A DNA stretch of 64,000 bases from Homarus americanus. Lineage: Eukaryota; Arthropoda; Malacostraca; Decapoda; Nephropidae. The stretch lies in NCBI RefSeq assembly GCF_018991925.1, contig NW_024735554.1:2436407-2500406 (forward strand), read 5' to 3'. The translations under genes were made by a program, and so were the position numbers. The notes beneath the pieces were generated by a model. It did no database searches and was not told the DNA's origin. It saw only the letters and a program-made list of their open reading frames with translations. This document shows positions 1 to 63,797 of the stretch, one piece after another (the stretch's first letter is position 1; every line of letters starts with the position of its first letter).

Positions 1-1126
1 TAACAGATTCATTACATTCTTTTAAACGATCACACTTCCTCTGGTGAAATTCTTTGCTACAGTGTTACATAACACTGACAGTGCTTCTGCTTTGTGAATT
101 TTACTACCAGTTACCCTCGGTCAATCCCCTATTCCTATTATATATTGTAACATTAGAGCTACAGCTCGTTTCTTAACTCGCATCTTTCTGGTAGCTCAGT
201 TACCTATGCGTAATGTTGTATAAATTTCCTACGTTACAAATGTTTCGTATTTTTTTCTGAGTGAGGTCTTGTATTATGCTACTTCTCATCACTTTGTCAG
301 ATAATGGTTATAATCATGAATATTTACACAAGTTCGTTGTATCTCATCGTATGCGAAATTCCTATACTGCACCTCAGTTTCTAGAGTGCCTGCCATTCCT
401 ACCGTATGTGGGTGACTGAACGTAGTACTACGGTATAGAATATAATGCTATGACATTATCTGGTTTAAGTGCTATGGGTTTTATATGTATTCCTGATAAT
501 TTCTCTGTGGTTACTACACATGATATAAGGAATAAGAGCACATTAGTTTTACAATGAATCACACAATCAGAGATACCAACCTTACCAATACATAGCGCCA
601 CTCTCGCAGTGTTCGTTGCGAGTCATCGCACCCAGGGGTGCAGAATAATTTTTTGCTGACTGTACGTATGTGTTTGTACCTACTGTATGTGTGTTAACTG
701 TATGCAGAAATGTGTGTGTACGTGTATATATGTGTGTGCGTTGCTAGGGAAAAACATACATCCAGGGCGGGGTGAGTTGTCAGGTGGGGAATAACTTCCT
801 TCCTTTCCTTTCGTTTCCTTTCTTTATCTTCCTTCCTCCAATCCTTCCTTCCTTCCTTCTTCCCACTCTTCCTCCTTTCCTATCTGCCCCCCTTCCCTCC
901 CTCCCTCCCTCCCTCCCTCCTTCCATCTTCTATCCTTTTCCATCTTCCTCCCTCCAGCTCGTACCCCCAACACATGACACAAAAAATACACAAGCAAGTA
1001 ATTTAACTCCCGGAAGGTGAGGCGCCCTCGTGAGAACTGTTACACGTGTGTTATGGGGGTCACACGTCACCACTACCCACCAGAATCTAGATTATCAACC
1101 TAACGCAACTTCACTGATATTTATTT

Positions 1127-1130
<4 letters not shown>
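1..1130. other. AT-rich non-coding DNA with a pyrimidine-rich stretch
   Basis: No recognisable gene. At about 798-957 the + strand is almost only C and T (CCTT/CCCT runs). The apparent reading frame there is low-complexity and not a credible protein. Confidence 0.6.
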
Positions 1131-1132
<2 letters not shown>

Positions 1133-1200
<68 letters not shown>

Positions 1201-1212
1201 ATATATATATAT
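1133..1212. repeat. (TA)n microsatellite, interrupted
   Basis: About 80 bp of alternating T and A with short AAA/TTT interruptions. Confidence 0.95.
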
Positions 1213-1228
1213 TGAATTTTAGTAGTAA

Positions 1229-1260
1229 ACAAGTGATCGAAGGGTCCTTCGATCACTTGT
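1229..1260. repeat. Perfect 15-bp-arm inverted repeat beside the (TA)n tract
   Basis: The arms acaagtgatcgaagg and ccttcgatcacttgt are separated by gt. Nothing nearby identifies the parent element. Confidence 0.85.
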
Positions 1261-1293
1261 GAAAGTTTGAACGCTCATGACAGCGTACAGCGA

Positions 1294-1362
1294 ATGAGGG
1301 TGCTCCAAGTCCATAGACTTGCATGGTTAATTAGGGTGCGCCAAGTCCGTAGACTTGCATCG
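1294..1362. repeat. Two-copy direct repeat, about 36 bp
   Basis: The phrase agggtgctccaagtccatag then acttgcat recurs after about 37 bp with two changes. Confidence 0.7.
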
Positions 1363-2203
1363 TTTTCCATCGTAAATATAATTGTTAATTAATGCCTTCC
1401 TAAAAAACCATCTACATGGGACCAGGTTTGTTCCACTCTACGATTTTTTTGTGATTTTTCCACCAAGTTTGATGAAAAACGATTGTGCCGTTTCGGCTGC
1501 CCAGAACAGACACACGCCTAGTGCTATAGTATATTAGATAGTTGGTTTAAGTTATCAATTTTAGAATATTGTATTGGTGACCTGGGAAATTGCTGATGCT
1601 GCCAGAGGTCGCTATTTGAGTGCAATATTTGTAAGAAAGTAATATTTTTGTACCAACTTTTTTGTGTGAGTGGAGAGGCACACATGATGCTAACACCTTC
1701 ATCACTGCACTCGATAGCCTTCTTTTCCTCAACTGTAAATTTAGGAGCCCATATGAAGGTAGTTGGACTGCCCTTGCTTCGGAATCAAATCAAGCGACTC
1801 TTAGGATGGGAGGTGAGCTCTGTATCCACTTGGCTACCGCACCTCAGCTTACTATTAACAACCATTAATTATATCAAACACGAAGAGATTTTATGAAGTG
1901 TAACTATAACCTGTGTTCTCCCATGATGCCTGAGATAGTTTATCACCTAAACACAAGCACCACATTAGTTGAGTCACCTAAAAATTAGACCCCAGCTTAT
2001 TTCACCTTAAGATTTATCGCCCTAACGCTAACTTAACCTAACCTCACACCACTTCGCCTCGCTTTACGTAGATCTGGTCATGAAATAGCTTGGGATTGTT
2101 GTATATATTATGAGGTTTAGAGGTGATGCGTTCATTACTCTCATACTCTAGTCCTTAGCATTTTGATGTGTACAGTCTAGCGTTATGGACTAATCTTGAT
2201 GCG

Positions 2204-2205
<2 letters not shown>
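1363..2205. other. Non-coding, nothing recognised
   Basis: Short overlapping frames on both strands around 1547-1896 are not supported by codon pattern or homology. Contains a scattered CCTAA-rich stretch near 2033-2045. Confidence 0.5.

Positions 2206-2273
<68 letters not shown>
2206..2273. repeat. (GT)n microsatellite
   Basis: Uninterrupted 68-bp GT run. Confidence 0.98.
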
Positions 2274-2275
<2 letters not shown>

Positions 2276-2772
2276 TTTCTCTGCCTGTACTTGTGTGTTG
2301 GGGTGACGTTCATCTCGCTCCTATAATATACATGTTATTATATAGTACAAAATCACGCCCTAAAAAGGTTAAATAAAAGCCTTTCAACATTGCACAACTG
2401 ATTGAGGGGTTTTCAGTGCACTTTAGTTTCTCTTCGATTAATAATAGTCCATAACTTTTATTTTATCAAGAGTTTCACCGGAGTTAATTAGCGTTGTGTG
2501 TTATATTACCCTCACGAATTCCAAATTTTGGGGGTAATGGAGGCGGCATGTCCCTAAAAGGCTTGTGTCTGGTGTTCTCTCTGTTTAACACGCACTAGTA
2601 ACGCCAAGCTCAGGGTGATAAGAACAAGTTATTATCCACAGGTTTGTCATCTTGGTGACTGATGCGTTGGTGTTCCCAGGGTCGTGAACACGGAAAAACC
2701 TAACCTAACCTACGTGTGTGCAATGCCATCATATATATATTGTGTTGTCAATGTGTACAAGTCCTGTGACTT

Positions 2773-2865
2773 TATTTCCGTTCACCGGTGTCTATTTCCG
2801 TTCACCGGTGTCTATTTCCGTTCACCGGTGTCTATTTCCGTTCACCGGTGTCTTCCGTTCACCTG
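2773..2865. repeat. 20-bp minisatellite, four copies
   Basis: The unit tatttccgttcaccggtgtc occurs four times without change, followed by a degraded partial copy. The flanks 2274-2772 hold nothing I recognise. Confidence 0.95.
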
Positions 2866-2953
2866 GTGTCTTTTTATCGTTTCTATATTGTTTTTTATAA
2901 TAGTACTTAGCTTAACATAGTCAAATACTCCCATTAGATTCATTACAATAATG

Positions 2954-2969
2954 CTATAATAATAATAAT

Positions 2970-3000
<31 letters not shown>

Positions 3001-3001
3001 G
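2954..3001. repeat. (AAT)n microsatellite
   Basis: Run of ataataataat with minor interruptions. 3002-3720 beyond it shows no gene. Confidence 0.9.
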
Positions 3002-3719
3002 TATTTTATTCTGTATTTCTGAAAATTAGGCACATATACCAATGTAGGGTCCCAGGGCACTACTTTCTGTTATGTTAAGCACTGGGTGATGTAGACGTTG
3101 GTGTCCCCAAGGCGTAGTTCTGGTGTCTATTCCAATTACCCGCTCTACTGAGACTAACCCCCCCCCCTCCCCCACATATACATACATCATATTGCTGATC
3201 TGTGATTTATGACACCAGGGATACGATATTTCAGAGAGGTAACCGAAGCGATGGTGTTAAAGGCGTGGTTGCGGTGTTCACTCTACCTTCTCTGCTACAA
3301 CTAAACATGGGGCCCCTGTACATTTCTCTCCCTGTTACCCAGCCGTGGGAAACGAGATGGATTAACACACTGCCTTAGTCTAGTTCACACCAGCTGATGA
3401 ATACCCAGTTACAGGTTGGGGTCATGCTGGGTTAATAAGTTTCTGCGTCTCAGCAATTTTAATTAGTGATTGGTTAATGTTGTGATGCCTGGGTGTACGA
3501 GGTATGTAGCTGGATGGGTTTTTTACCTTCATTATTGATTTCTTCTTTTTCATTTCCTCCCTCATCTTCCTTGTGCCCCCCTTACTCCTCTTCTTTCGTT
3601 CCTCCTCGCTCTCTTCCTAGACAGCGTGAGGTCAACTTTCCTCCACTTCCTTCAACTTGACCTTGTTCTCCCTTACTCTCTCTTTTATTACTTTTTGTTG
3701 CTTATTTTTCCCCAATTTT

Positions 3720-3721
<2 letters not shown>

Positions 3722-3763
<42 letters not shown>
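3722..3763. repeat. (GT)n microsatellite
   Basis: 42-bp GT run grading into GC/TG alternation up to about 3780. Confidence 0.97.
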
Positions 3764-3771
<8 letters not shown>

Positions 3772-3807
3772 CGAGAGCGCTTGTGTCCTTTTGTGTGTAC
3801 GCATGTA

Positions 3808-3885
3808 CACCCACAAAAAAATTATTCGGCACCCGTGTCACATTGTATCACGCCGTAAGAGTGCCGAATAATTTTTTTGTGGGTG
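3808..3885. mobile_element. Miniature inverted-repeat element, 78 bp, with TA flanks
   Basis: The arms cacccacaaaaaaattattc plus ggcac (left) and the exact reverse complement (right) enclose a 28-bp loop. Each side is flanked by TA, as expected for a Tc1/mariner-type MITE. It sits inside a GT-rich tract that continues on both sides, so it probably landed in a microsatellite. The superfamily is inferred from the TA flanks only. Confidence 0.7.
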
Positions 3886-4080
3886 TACATATGTTGCATT
3901 TTTATTGTGTGTGCGCCTGTGTGTGCGCTCGTATTGTGTGCATTTGTATTGTGTGCCTAGTGTGTGTATCTGTTGTGTTTCTGTGTGAGCACATTGTGTG
4001 TGTGTGTTGTGTATCATTTCAGTGTGCGTGTATAAAACAGGGAGTTCGATAATAAAAGATTCTGAAGGTCGTGGAATTTT

Positions 4081-4083
<3 letters not shown>

Positions 4084-4153
<70 letters not shown>
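4084..4153. repeat. (CA)n microsatellite
   Basis: 70-bp CA run. The 3890-4083 stretch before it is degraded TG-rich sequence. Confidence 0.98.
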
Positions 4154-4154
<1 letters not shown>

Positions 4155-4407
4155 GGTATAACATCGTCGCCAACTTGCATTTGTTTTAAATGATCGAAAG
4201 AAAATCATTTTTGTTACAACTTTAAAAAAAGAAAAAACTTTATTTATATTTTTTTAGATTTTAGAAGAAAAAATTAAACATTTCAATAAACATATAAATA
4301 TAGAGAAAATAATGACTGCATCAGCCCCAAATTTTAGACTAGAGTTTTTTTAATACAAACTATAGGCGATAAACACTACACTTATATCGATAAATTACCT
4401 TCGTATA

Positions 4408-4445
4408 TACAGTTGTGGACAAAATTCTCTGAACACTTGTGACCA
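4408..4445. mobile_element. Possible single Tc1-like terminal end
   Basis: tatacagttgtggacaaaat then tctctgaacacttgtg resembles Tc1-type termini, and a related string (aattatggacaaaaaaccct then ggacactt) occurs at 8006-8034. No opposite end was found, so this is a fragment at best. Confidence 0.35.
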
Positions 4446-4491
4446 TCTGGCATCATCTACTTGAAAGTCATGGAGGTAAATTATTTATAAT

Positions 4492-4493
<2 letters not shown>

Positions 4494-4548
<55 letters not shown>
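4494..4548. repeat. (TC)n microsatellite
   Basis: 55-bp TC run. Confidence 0.98.
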
Positions 4549-4552
<4 letters not shown>

Positions 4553-4636
4553 ATTGCCCTCCAGACAGCGAGAAAGTGTAACCAGTTATTTAGGTCACAG
4601 TGAATGACAACGCCGCAAGGGAACACACCTTCAGTA

Positions 4637-5238
4637 CACCCGTGGGCAATAGTGCTACACCCGTGGGTAATAGTGCTACACCGGGCAATAATGCCCGGGA
4701 CGTAATGCTCAACCAGGGACAGTCCCGTGGGCAATAGTGCCATATACCGTGGGCAATAGTGCTACCCGTGAGCAATTGTGCTACACCCGTGGGCAATAGT
4801 GCTACACCGTGGGCAATAATGCTACACCGTGGGCAATGTGCTACACCCGTGGGCAATAATGCACACCCGTGGGGTGTGCCACCCGTAGCATAGTGCCACA
4901 CCCGGCAATAGTGGTATATCCGTGGACAATAGCAGTACACCCGTGGGCAATTATGCTACACCGGGGCAATAATGCTGCACCGGGGCAATAATGCTACAAC
5001 CAGGGGCAATAGTGCTACCCGTGAACAATAGTGCCATACCCGTGGGCAATAGTGCCACACCCTGGGCAATAGTGCTACACCCCTACACCATAGGCAATAG
5101 TGCTACACCCGTGGGCATTAGTGTTACACCGTGGGAATAGTCACCAGGGCAATAGTGTTACACCCGTGGGCATTAGTGTTACACCCGTGGGCATTAGTGT
5201 TACACCGGGGGCAATAGTGTTACACCCGTGGGCAATAG
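4637..5238. repeat. About 21-bp minisatellite, ~28 variable units
   Basis: The unit acacccgtgggcaatagtgc or t repeats for 600 bp with indels in many units. Because unit lengths vary (about 17-22 bp), the long frames on the minus strand are by-products and not a gene. Confidence 0.95.
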
Positions 5239-5397
5239 ATTGCTCTACTCTGGCTCTATTATAAGGAATAATTTTCAACTCGATAGTAATAAATAATGTA
5301 ACGTATTATTGTAGTCTCACTGTTATTATGACGCCATATTGGACTTGATCACCGTGCCGTAATCTTAATGTATAGTCTTAATATTTTTGTGTCGCCA

Positions 5398-5398
<1 letters not shown>

Positions 5399-5453
<55 letters not shown>
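5399..5453. repeat. (GT)n microsatellite
   Basis: 55-bp GT run. The flanks 5239-5398 and 5454-6225 show no gene. Confidence 0.98.
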
Positions 5454-5455
<2 letters not shown>

Positions 5456-6221
5456 GTTTTGTGATATATCTTTAATGATGGGAATAAGATGACTGTTGTT
5501 ATTATTATAAAGTCCTGGTGTTATTCCGGCGCCATCTTGGATACGATTTCAGTAGCTTAGCTTAACGTAAGAATTTTTGTGAATTCTGGCCAAGGACTGA
5601 GTGAGTATGTGGTCCAGTGACTCAAACATATGAGTCAGTGATTGTTGTGCGACTCAATGGTGTGTGTGTGGAGAGAGAGCCCACCACCCAAAATTCAAGT
5701 CTCATTCCAACTTTGGACCCGTGAACTGACCTAACTATGCTTTTGAGTAAGGCAGTTGGTCTAGTTCAGTGTCGTTCACGTTAACTCCTTATAGAGTATA
5801 TAAAAAACTTAGGTTAAGGCAGGTTAGTTCAGCTTAAATCTGGTCATTTTAAATTAGGTTAGTTTATTTCAGTTTAATTTAATCCTCAATTCTGTTTTCA
5901 AACCAATTTATCTTTTTCACGTTTAAATCTAAATATGTGTCTCAATATAATGCCATTGCTACGTGGTTCGCTATTATCGACAGTGTACTTGTATATAACT
6001 GAAGAAATTATACAATGCAATACATCATTACACTGACATCCTACTGTGGGATATCAGTGTTACAGTATATTCAAATACAGGTACAGTACAGAGGTTTCAG
6101 AGCACCAACACAAAAAACCAGTTTACAACCTGTACTCTTGGCTTCGACTGTCTTGCGATCCATTGTATTAAGTGTAGTAATTTTTGCTTAATATTACACT
6201 AAATGTATAAGATTTTGGGGA

Positions 6222-6225
<4 letters not shown>

Positions 6226-6309
<84 letters not shown>

Positions 6310-6317
6310 CTCTCTCT
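6226..6317. repeat. (TC)n microsatellite, interrupted
   Basis: About 90 bp of TC with two TTTTC interruptions. Confidence 0.97.
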
Positions 6318-6583
6318 GTGTCATGGGTGGCACTGAACCCTCACTTTATCGATCTATCTATTGCGAGTAACTTTCTGAGGGAGGCAGTGACCCCACACGT
6401 CAACAATACTTACTGGGTCATTATCACAAATGCTCCTCCTTGTTGCAATGTACCTTTCACCACACCAGGGGTCAAAGGTCACCTGGGGGAGGGAGGAAGG
6501 AGAGAGACTAAGCATGAAAGAAATTTTGAGAGAGAGGAAGTGTACTAAGGACAAAACCTAACCTAATTTAACTTAACCTAACC

Positions 6584-6664
6584 TAGTAATGGTAGTGGTA
6601 ATAGTAGTAGTGGTGGTAGTGATAATAGTAGTTGTAGTGGTAATAGTGGTAGTAATGGTGGTTG
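6584..6664. repeat. Degenerate (GTA/GTG)n trinucleotide tract
   Basis: Variable tagtagtggtggtagtg run of about 80 bp. Confidence 0.85.
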
Positions 6665-6710
6665 TCGTGCATGGCAGGAAGGGAGAATTGTGTTGAAATT
6701 TGGGAAAGTT

Positions 6711-6718
6711 CTCTCTCT

Positions 6719-6785
<67 letters not shown>

Positions 6786-6811
6786 TTATCTGTCTGTCTG
6801 TCTGTCTGTCT
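6711..6811. repeat. (TC)n followed by (TGTC)n microsatellite
   Basis: TC run to about 6782, then six TGTC units. Confidence 0.97.
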
Positions 6812-7076
6812 TTATCATCGTACAGTAAACGCTATAATCAAATTGTAATGAATTAATTAGAGACTTAAACCTAATTAAGTGGTAATGACTTATCATACTA
6901 ACCACCCCTTCCTCTCCCCAGAATCATCTTACAGGGAACATCTTAAGTAGCCTTACACCCCCCTCTCCCCCCCGGGAAGTAATTAGGAGCTTGGGCAGGT
7001 GTGTGTGGGGGGTGGGGTGCCAGGGAGGTAGTATGAATGTGCCACCTGTGTTTGAAGATGGTGCCAGGTGGGTGAA

Positions 7077-7077
7077 G

Positions 7078-7144
<67 letters not shown>
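7077..7144. repeat. (GT)n microsatellite
   Basis: 68-bp GT run, followed by a short CA run at 7195-7207. Confidence 0.98.
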
Positions 7145-7147
<3 letters not shown>

Positions 7148-7381
7148 AAAAGAGCAGTGTATATTAATATCCATTTTCGTTAATAAATAAATAACACACA
7201 CACACACCTGAATTTTCGTGACACTCAACATTAATAATGATTTAAACATAACTTCATTACGGTCGAGTGTAAGTCACCATGACCCTGTTTCCCACCTGTG
7301 GATGACCTCGCCTCAAGGACCGTCATTCGCAGTCAATCTATCAATATCTTTCAGTCATTTGGTCAGGTTTAATATACTTCC

Positions 7382-7386
<5 letters not shown>

Positions 7387-7428
<42 letters not shown>
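7387..7428. repeat. (GT)n microsatellite
   Basis: 42-bp GT run. Confidence 0.98.
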
Positions 7429-7429
<1 letters not shown>

Positions 7430-7539
7430 CAGATACATGTTTCGTGATTAACTAATTTGACATTGTTTATTCACGAACTTATTTTGTCATCTCATTATTT
7501 AATGTTATTTGACCCCGGTTACTTGGTTTTGCTGTCATC

Positions 7540-7795
7540 CAAATATTTGACATGATGTGACCTTTCTACAGATATGTGACCTTGTTTTCTGCTGAATATT
7601 TGACGTCATTTATGCATGCTTGTAATTGACCTTCCTGCCACTCGGATATTTCAACCTAATTTGACGTGACTTTTATGGCTCTCAAGAATGATTTACCTAA
7701 CATTCCTGCTACCAAAATATTGACCAAACCTTCCTGTTACCTATATATTTGACGTGACCTTCCTACCAGCCAGAGTACTTGACCTGTGTTCTCTG
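7540..7795. repeat. Degenerate tandem repeat running up to the CalpC exon 1 acceptor
   Basis: The phrase atatttgacgtgaccttcct, followed by a short variable TACC part, recurs roughly every 55-65 bp, four to five times, ending about 10 bp from the splice acceptor at 7798. Confidence 0.65.
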
Positions 7796-7798
7796 CAG

Positions 7799-59961
<52,163 letters not shown>

Positions 59962-60177
59962 GTAAGTACACTACCAAGATCTTCATCATTGTGAGGATAT
60001 ATTTTGAGTACAAATGAAACATAAAACATTAATTTATATTTTATGGCTCCTAGATTATTATGTATTTTCATTTGCATGGGACCTTTTGAGTTCAAGACTA
60101 AATGAGAATTTCCATTTCATCTGTCCTGGGATAGTGTAAGTCTTCTACCCTAGAGTCATCCATCTGTTACTTTACGC

Positions 60178-60354
60178 CAGTGATTCCCAACCTGGGCTGT
60201 AGCGCCAACCAGTGGGTGTTTTTATTAATTCAGGGGGCAGCAAAGTTGCACTCAGAAAATTTTGTGAAACTAAATTTAAAGTGAGGTTCTGGTTTAAGGG
60301 TGTAGGTTTTTCATGAAAGGGGGGCGCTAAAATGAGAAAGTTTGGCCACCACTG
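60178..60354. mobile_element. hAT-type MITE, 177 bp
   Basis: The ends CAGTGATTCCCAACCTGGGC and GTTTGGCCACCACTG are partly inverted repeats. The 8-bp flanks CTTTACGC and CTTTAGGC differ at one base. No coding capacity. Confidence 0.82.
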
Positions 60355-60847
60355 CTTTAGGCTTACCATAACTTTTACTTTTATACTTTTATCCACTTCA
60401 CCACTGATTGGCTTGTTAGCCGCTTGGGCGGTCGGTCACATCTCTGTTCCGCACTGTTGGCAAGTACTGGGCATGCTTTGGCTCCTGAATGTATCTGAAC
60501 CCGCTTCAGTGTTAATCAAGTCTGGTCTTCAAAGAGCTCACACTCGGTGCCATCACAACATTCTGTGGCTGATTATTCCGAGAGTTCACAATTCTCACTC
60601 CACAAAAATTTACCCACACAGTTTGCTAAACTTGTGGCTTCTTCAACCTTGAGCTGTGACCCATTGTGGGTTACGCATCTGCCAGCTCCAGGTACTGATA
60701 CTTGATTGAGGATTAGTGTCTTCTGAGATGTTTATACACTTCAATTAGGTCATCCCTTACCCATCTGTAGTATAAGCTTGGCAGTGCAGGTGTTCTAATA
60801 TCTCTGGATAACTGAGGTGCTGGACATTTTCAATCAACTGACAATCT

Positions 60848-61555
60848 CTAGTACTGTATATATCTCCGAGACTGGATGGGGTGATAGTACTCCAGACTGG
60901 GAAGCACCTTGCTTTTGAAGATTGTCACAAGGGAAGGACTATCTAGATATCTGAATGACCTTCTTATAAGACCTACTGGTTTAGGTGCTTGATTCACCTT
61001 ACTCTTACAATGGCCCAAGAACTTTAGTTCATTGTCAACATACACACCCAGATCCTTTTCACTTGGGGTCTCTATTAATGCAGTTTCTTCATCCGGTTGG
61101 GACATGTGATGTGCGGCCTTACTGTTGGTATAACTTAGGTGTATCCTCTTACACTTAGTGAAATTGAATCTCAGCTGCCATTTCTTCGACCACTCTTGAA
61201 GCTCACAGAGATCTTTCTGTAGCTCTTCACTGTCTGTTTGGTTCTTAATTACTCTGAATAACGATTTGGTGCCATTAATCACGACACACTGCTTGTGATC
61301 ATGAAGAGAGTCTCCAATCCACGCAAGGACACTTCCCCGAATCCCGTACCCTTCCACTTTAATTCTCAGCATTTCATGGGATGCACTGTCAAAAGCATTG
61401 TCAAAATTAAGCTTTTTATTGTCGGTATAACCGCCCTGTTCCAGAATTTTAGTCCAAACATCCAGTACCTTGAGTAATTGTGTTAAGCAGGAGCATCCCA
61501 GCATAAAACCGTGTTGGCAGTCCTTTACAGGTTTGATTCGTAGATGTCCCATCAT
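60848..61555 (-). pseudogene. LINE-B copy 2 RT ORF with catalytic core deleted
   Basis: Open for 235 codons, but VVINGTKSLFRVIKNQTDSE jumps from the region just before the GVPxxSVLGPL motif straight to the region after FVDD, as comparison with copy 1 shows (51748-51978). About 45 residues, including the metal-binding box, are missing in frame. Confidence 0.9.
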
Positions 61556-62429
61556 GGCGTCTCCTACAGTGCTCTCTCATCCTTTACACTAATCTGGTCA
61601 GGCTTACTGGTCTACAATTATTTGTGGAGTGACGATCGCCCTTCTTGAATAAAGGACTCTCATAAGTCATTTTCCAGTTACTGAGGACCTTTTGCTCATC
61701 CAGGCATTTACAGAACAGGATCTTAAGGGGCTCAACAAGCTCGTTGTACAACTCTCTTAGCACTCTGGAATTCACCTTGTCAGGGCCGGGACTCTTATGA
61801 ACCCTTAGCTTTGGCACATTATTTCTTATACCCTATTCTGAGAATACAATGTCGGTCAGCACTGTGTCAAACCGTCTATCCTCAAACGCAGGAAGATTGT
61901 TCGCATCCTCTCATGTGAACACCGAGGAAAAGAGTTTGTTCAACGCCTCCACCTTGTCTTGGTCAGAATCTGCGTAAATACCATCTATAAGCCTCAGGTC
62001 CGATACTCCTACTTGCATTTTTAATGTCAACTTTGCTTAACGGTAAAAATCTTTTGGGTTTGACTTGGCCTCGCTTGCAATCTGCCTCTGGAACTCCTCT
62101 TCTGCCTTTCCACACTTTGACTTTGCTTGGTTCCTGGATCTTGCATACATCATCCTGTCCTGCTCATTATTTGTCCTGACCTACATCTCGAAAATCTGAG
62201 TCTTTTCTTAACTTTGTCAACCGCCACATGGTTCATGTGTAATGATCTCCTTGTATTCGTGGAGGCACTGGGTTTGGTCTTGGGGATATATTTATTAATC
62301 AAATGGTTCACTTTACTGGCTATGATATTCAGCATAGTGTCTGCATTCTTATATCTTAGTGAGTCAGGCCAGTCAATACCCCTCATCTCCTCCCTCTTTT
62401 CATCATAACTGCCCTTGTAATGCAATAAT

Positions 62430-62845
62430 ATCTACATTAGCCGGAATCTCTCAAACTCGGAACTCTACGATAGCCAGAATTGAAATTTTATCGGAAAATC
62501 GTTCCTGCTTTTGGAACAATTTTCCAGGGGGCAAATTTTCTGGAAAATTCTGAGAAAATTTTTCTCAATTCCCTTGAAAATTCCAGGGATGGGGGAGTTT
62601 TTTCCAGGTTTGAGAGACGAAAATCAAGTGCATTTTCAAGGAAATTCCGAGAAAATTTTTCCAGTACCTGGAAAATTCCAGAAAATTCCCTGATGGGGAA
62701 TATTTTTCCAGGTTTGAGAGATGATGTAATGGGCAATTTCTGGAACTTCCGAGAAAATTTTTCCATTAGCCGGAAAATTCCGGGGATGAGAGATTTTTTC
62801 CGACTTTGAGAGAGTCGTCTCATTACCCGGAAATCTCTTATTTCT
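62430..62845. mobile_element. CCGGAA-rich dispersed repeat inserted in LINE-B copy 2
   Basis: LINE-B sequence matching copy 1 resumes on both sides (tgcccttgtaatgcaat before, gaagtggtctgcttttgtca after). This fixes the inserted segment to within about 10 bp. Internally it repeats aattttctggaaaattcc and gaaaatttttcca phrases. No coding domain is visible. Confidence 0.8.
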
Positions 62846-63477
62846 AGAAGTGGTCTGCTTTTGTCATGAACCAAGTAACAGTTAAATCTGAAGGTCAGTG
62901 TTACGTGGTGGCTGATGCTAATGGGAGCTAGATGTTCCAGCTTGGCTATCATACCCTCCTCGTTAGTTTTAATGAGGTCCAGCAATTTGGGTGTTTATTC
63001 CTACAAATAGAGTAGCAGGATTATTAAGGTCATTTTGCGTGGTTTCATTACTCCAGTCGATGTCGCCATAGTTAAAGTCTCCCATGACAAGGAGGTGGCT
63101 AGGGTTGAGCACCACTGTATTGTCAATTAAGGCTCTTAAGTTCCTTTTATTTAATCAGCTACAGTTTGGGGATCTGTAGATGCATCTGACAATGAATAAG
63201 TCTCTCCCCTTTAGTTTATTTTTACATCACTTCAATTCTCCAAAAACATCCTCCCTCTGCACCGTCAGCTGGCTGGCTCTGAAGACTTGCCTGGAATAGA
63301 TAACCAGCCCCTCTTACAAGTTGGTTGAGAAAGGGTCATAAATGAGTCATATTTATCTATATATTGAACTCGCATTCCTCTGGATCGATTCTCCTGTTCG
63401 TGCACAGCAGTTCTACAATGTCTACTACACCTATATCGGATTGATGGATATTGAGTAGGGTTTCAAATTCCACTCTA

Positions 63478-63797
63478 TAGGTACTCCTCGAATTACGACC
63501 TACTTGACTTACGACCACCCAGACATACGACGGCCATGATCGTATAAAATATTTTTCAAATTACGTATTTTCGAGTCCCGACGTTAGTGATCACACTGTG
63601 TACTGACAAAATTTTCGTTTGTAATTCCCTTTAAAATGGCTGGCAAGCGTAAAAGTGAGAGTTCTCATGGTGCTGAGAAAAAAAAGAGACTCATTTTAGA
63701 TTTTCTATGTATTATTTTTGCATTTTTGACTTACGACCAATTCGACTTACGACCTGGTCATCGATCCCTAACCCCGTCGTAAGTCGAGGACTGATTG
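63478..63797 (+). mobile_element. Tigger-like MITE with a transposase start, inserted in LINE-B copy 2
   Basis: Left ctcctcgaattacgacc and right gacttacgacctggtc…gtaagtcgaggactg are inverted-repeat ends of Tigger type (AGTCCTCGACTTACGAC). MAGKRKSESSHGAEKKKR at about 63635 looks like the N-terminus of a pogo/Tigger transposase that runs straight into the 3' end. Ends are approximate. Confidence 0.78.

Noticed and set aside
3632..4173. Cys/Val- and Thr/His-rich open frames
   Set aside because: They are translations of GT/CA microsatellites.
4468..4940. Minus-strand frames of 91-116 residues
   Set aside because: Made by the 21-bp minisatellite, with frame changes wherever unit length changes.
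4637..5238. Possible CRISPR-like repeat array
   Set aside because: Units are directly tandem with no unique spacers, and the DNA is eukaryotic.
7218..7451. Small frame before CalpC exon 1 as a possible N-terminal CalpC exon
   Set aside because: It lacks the calpain LWEDPxFP region and ends in a (GT)n.
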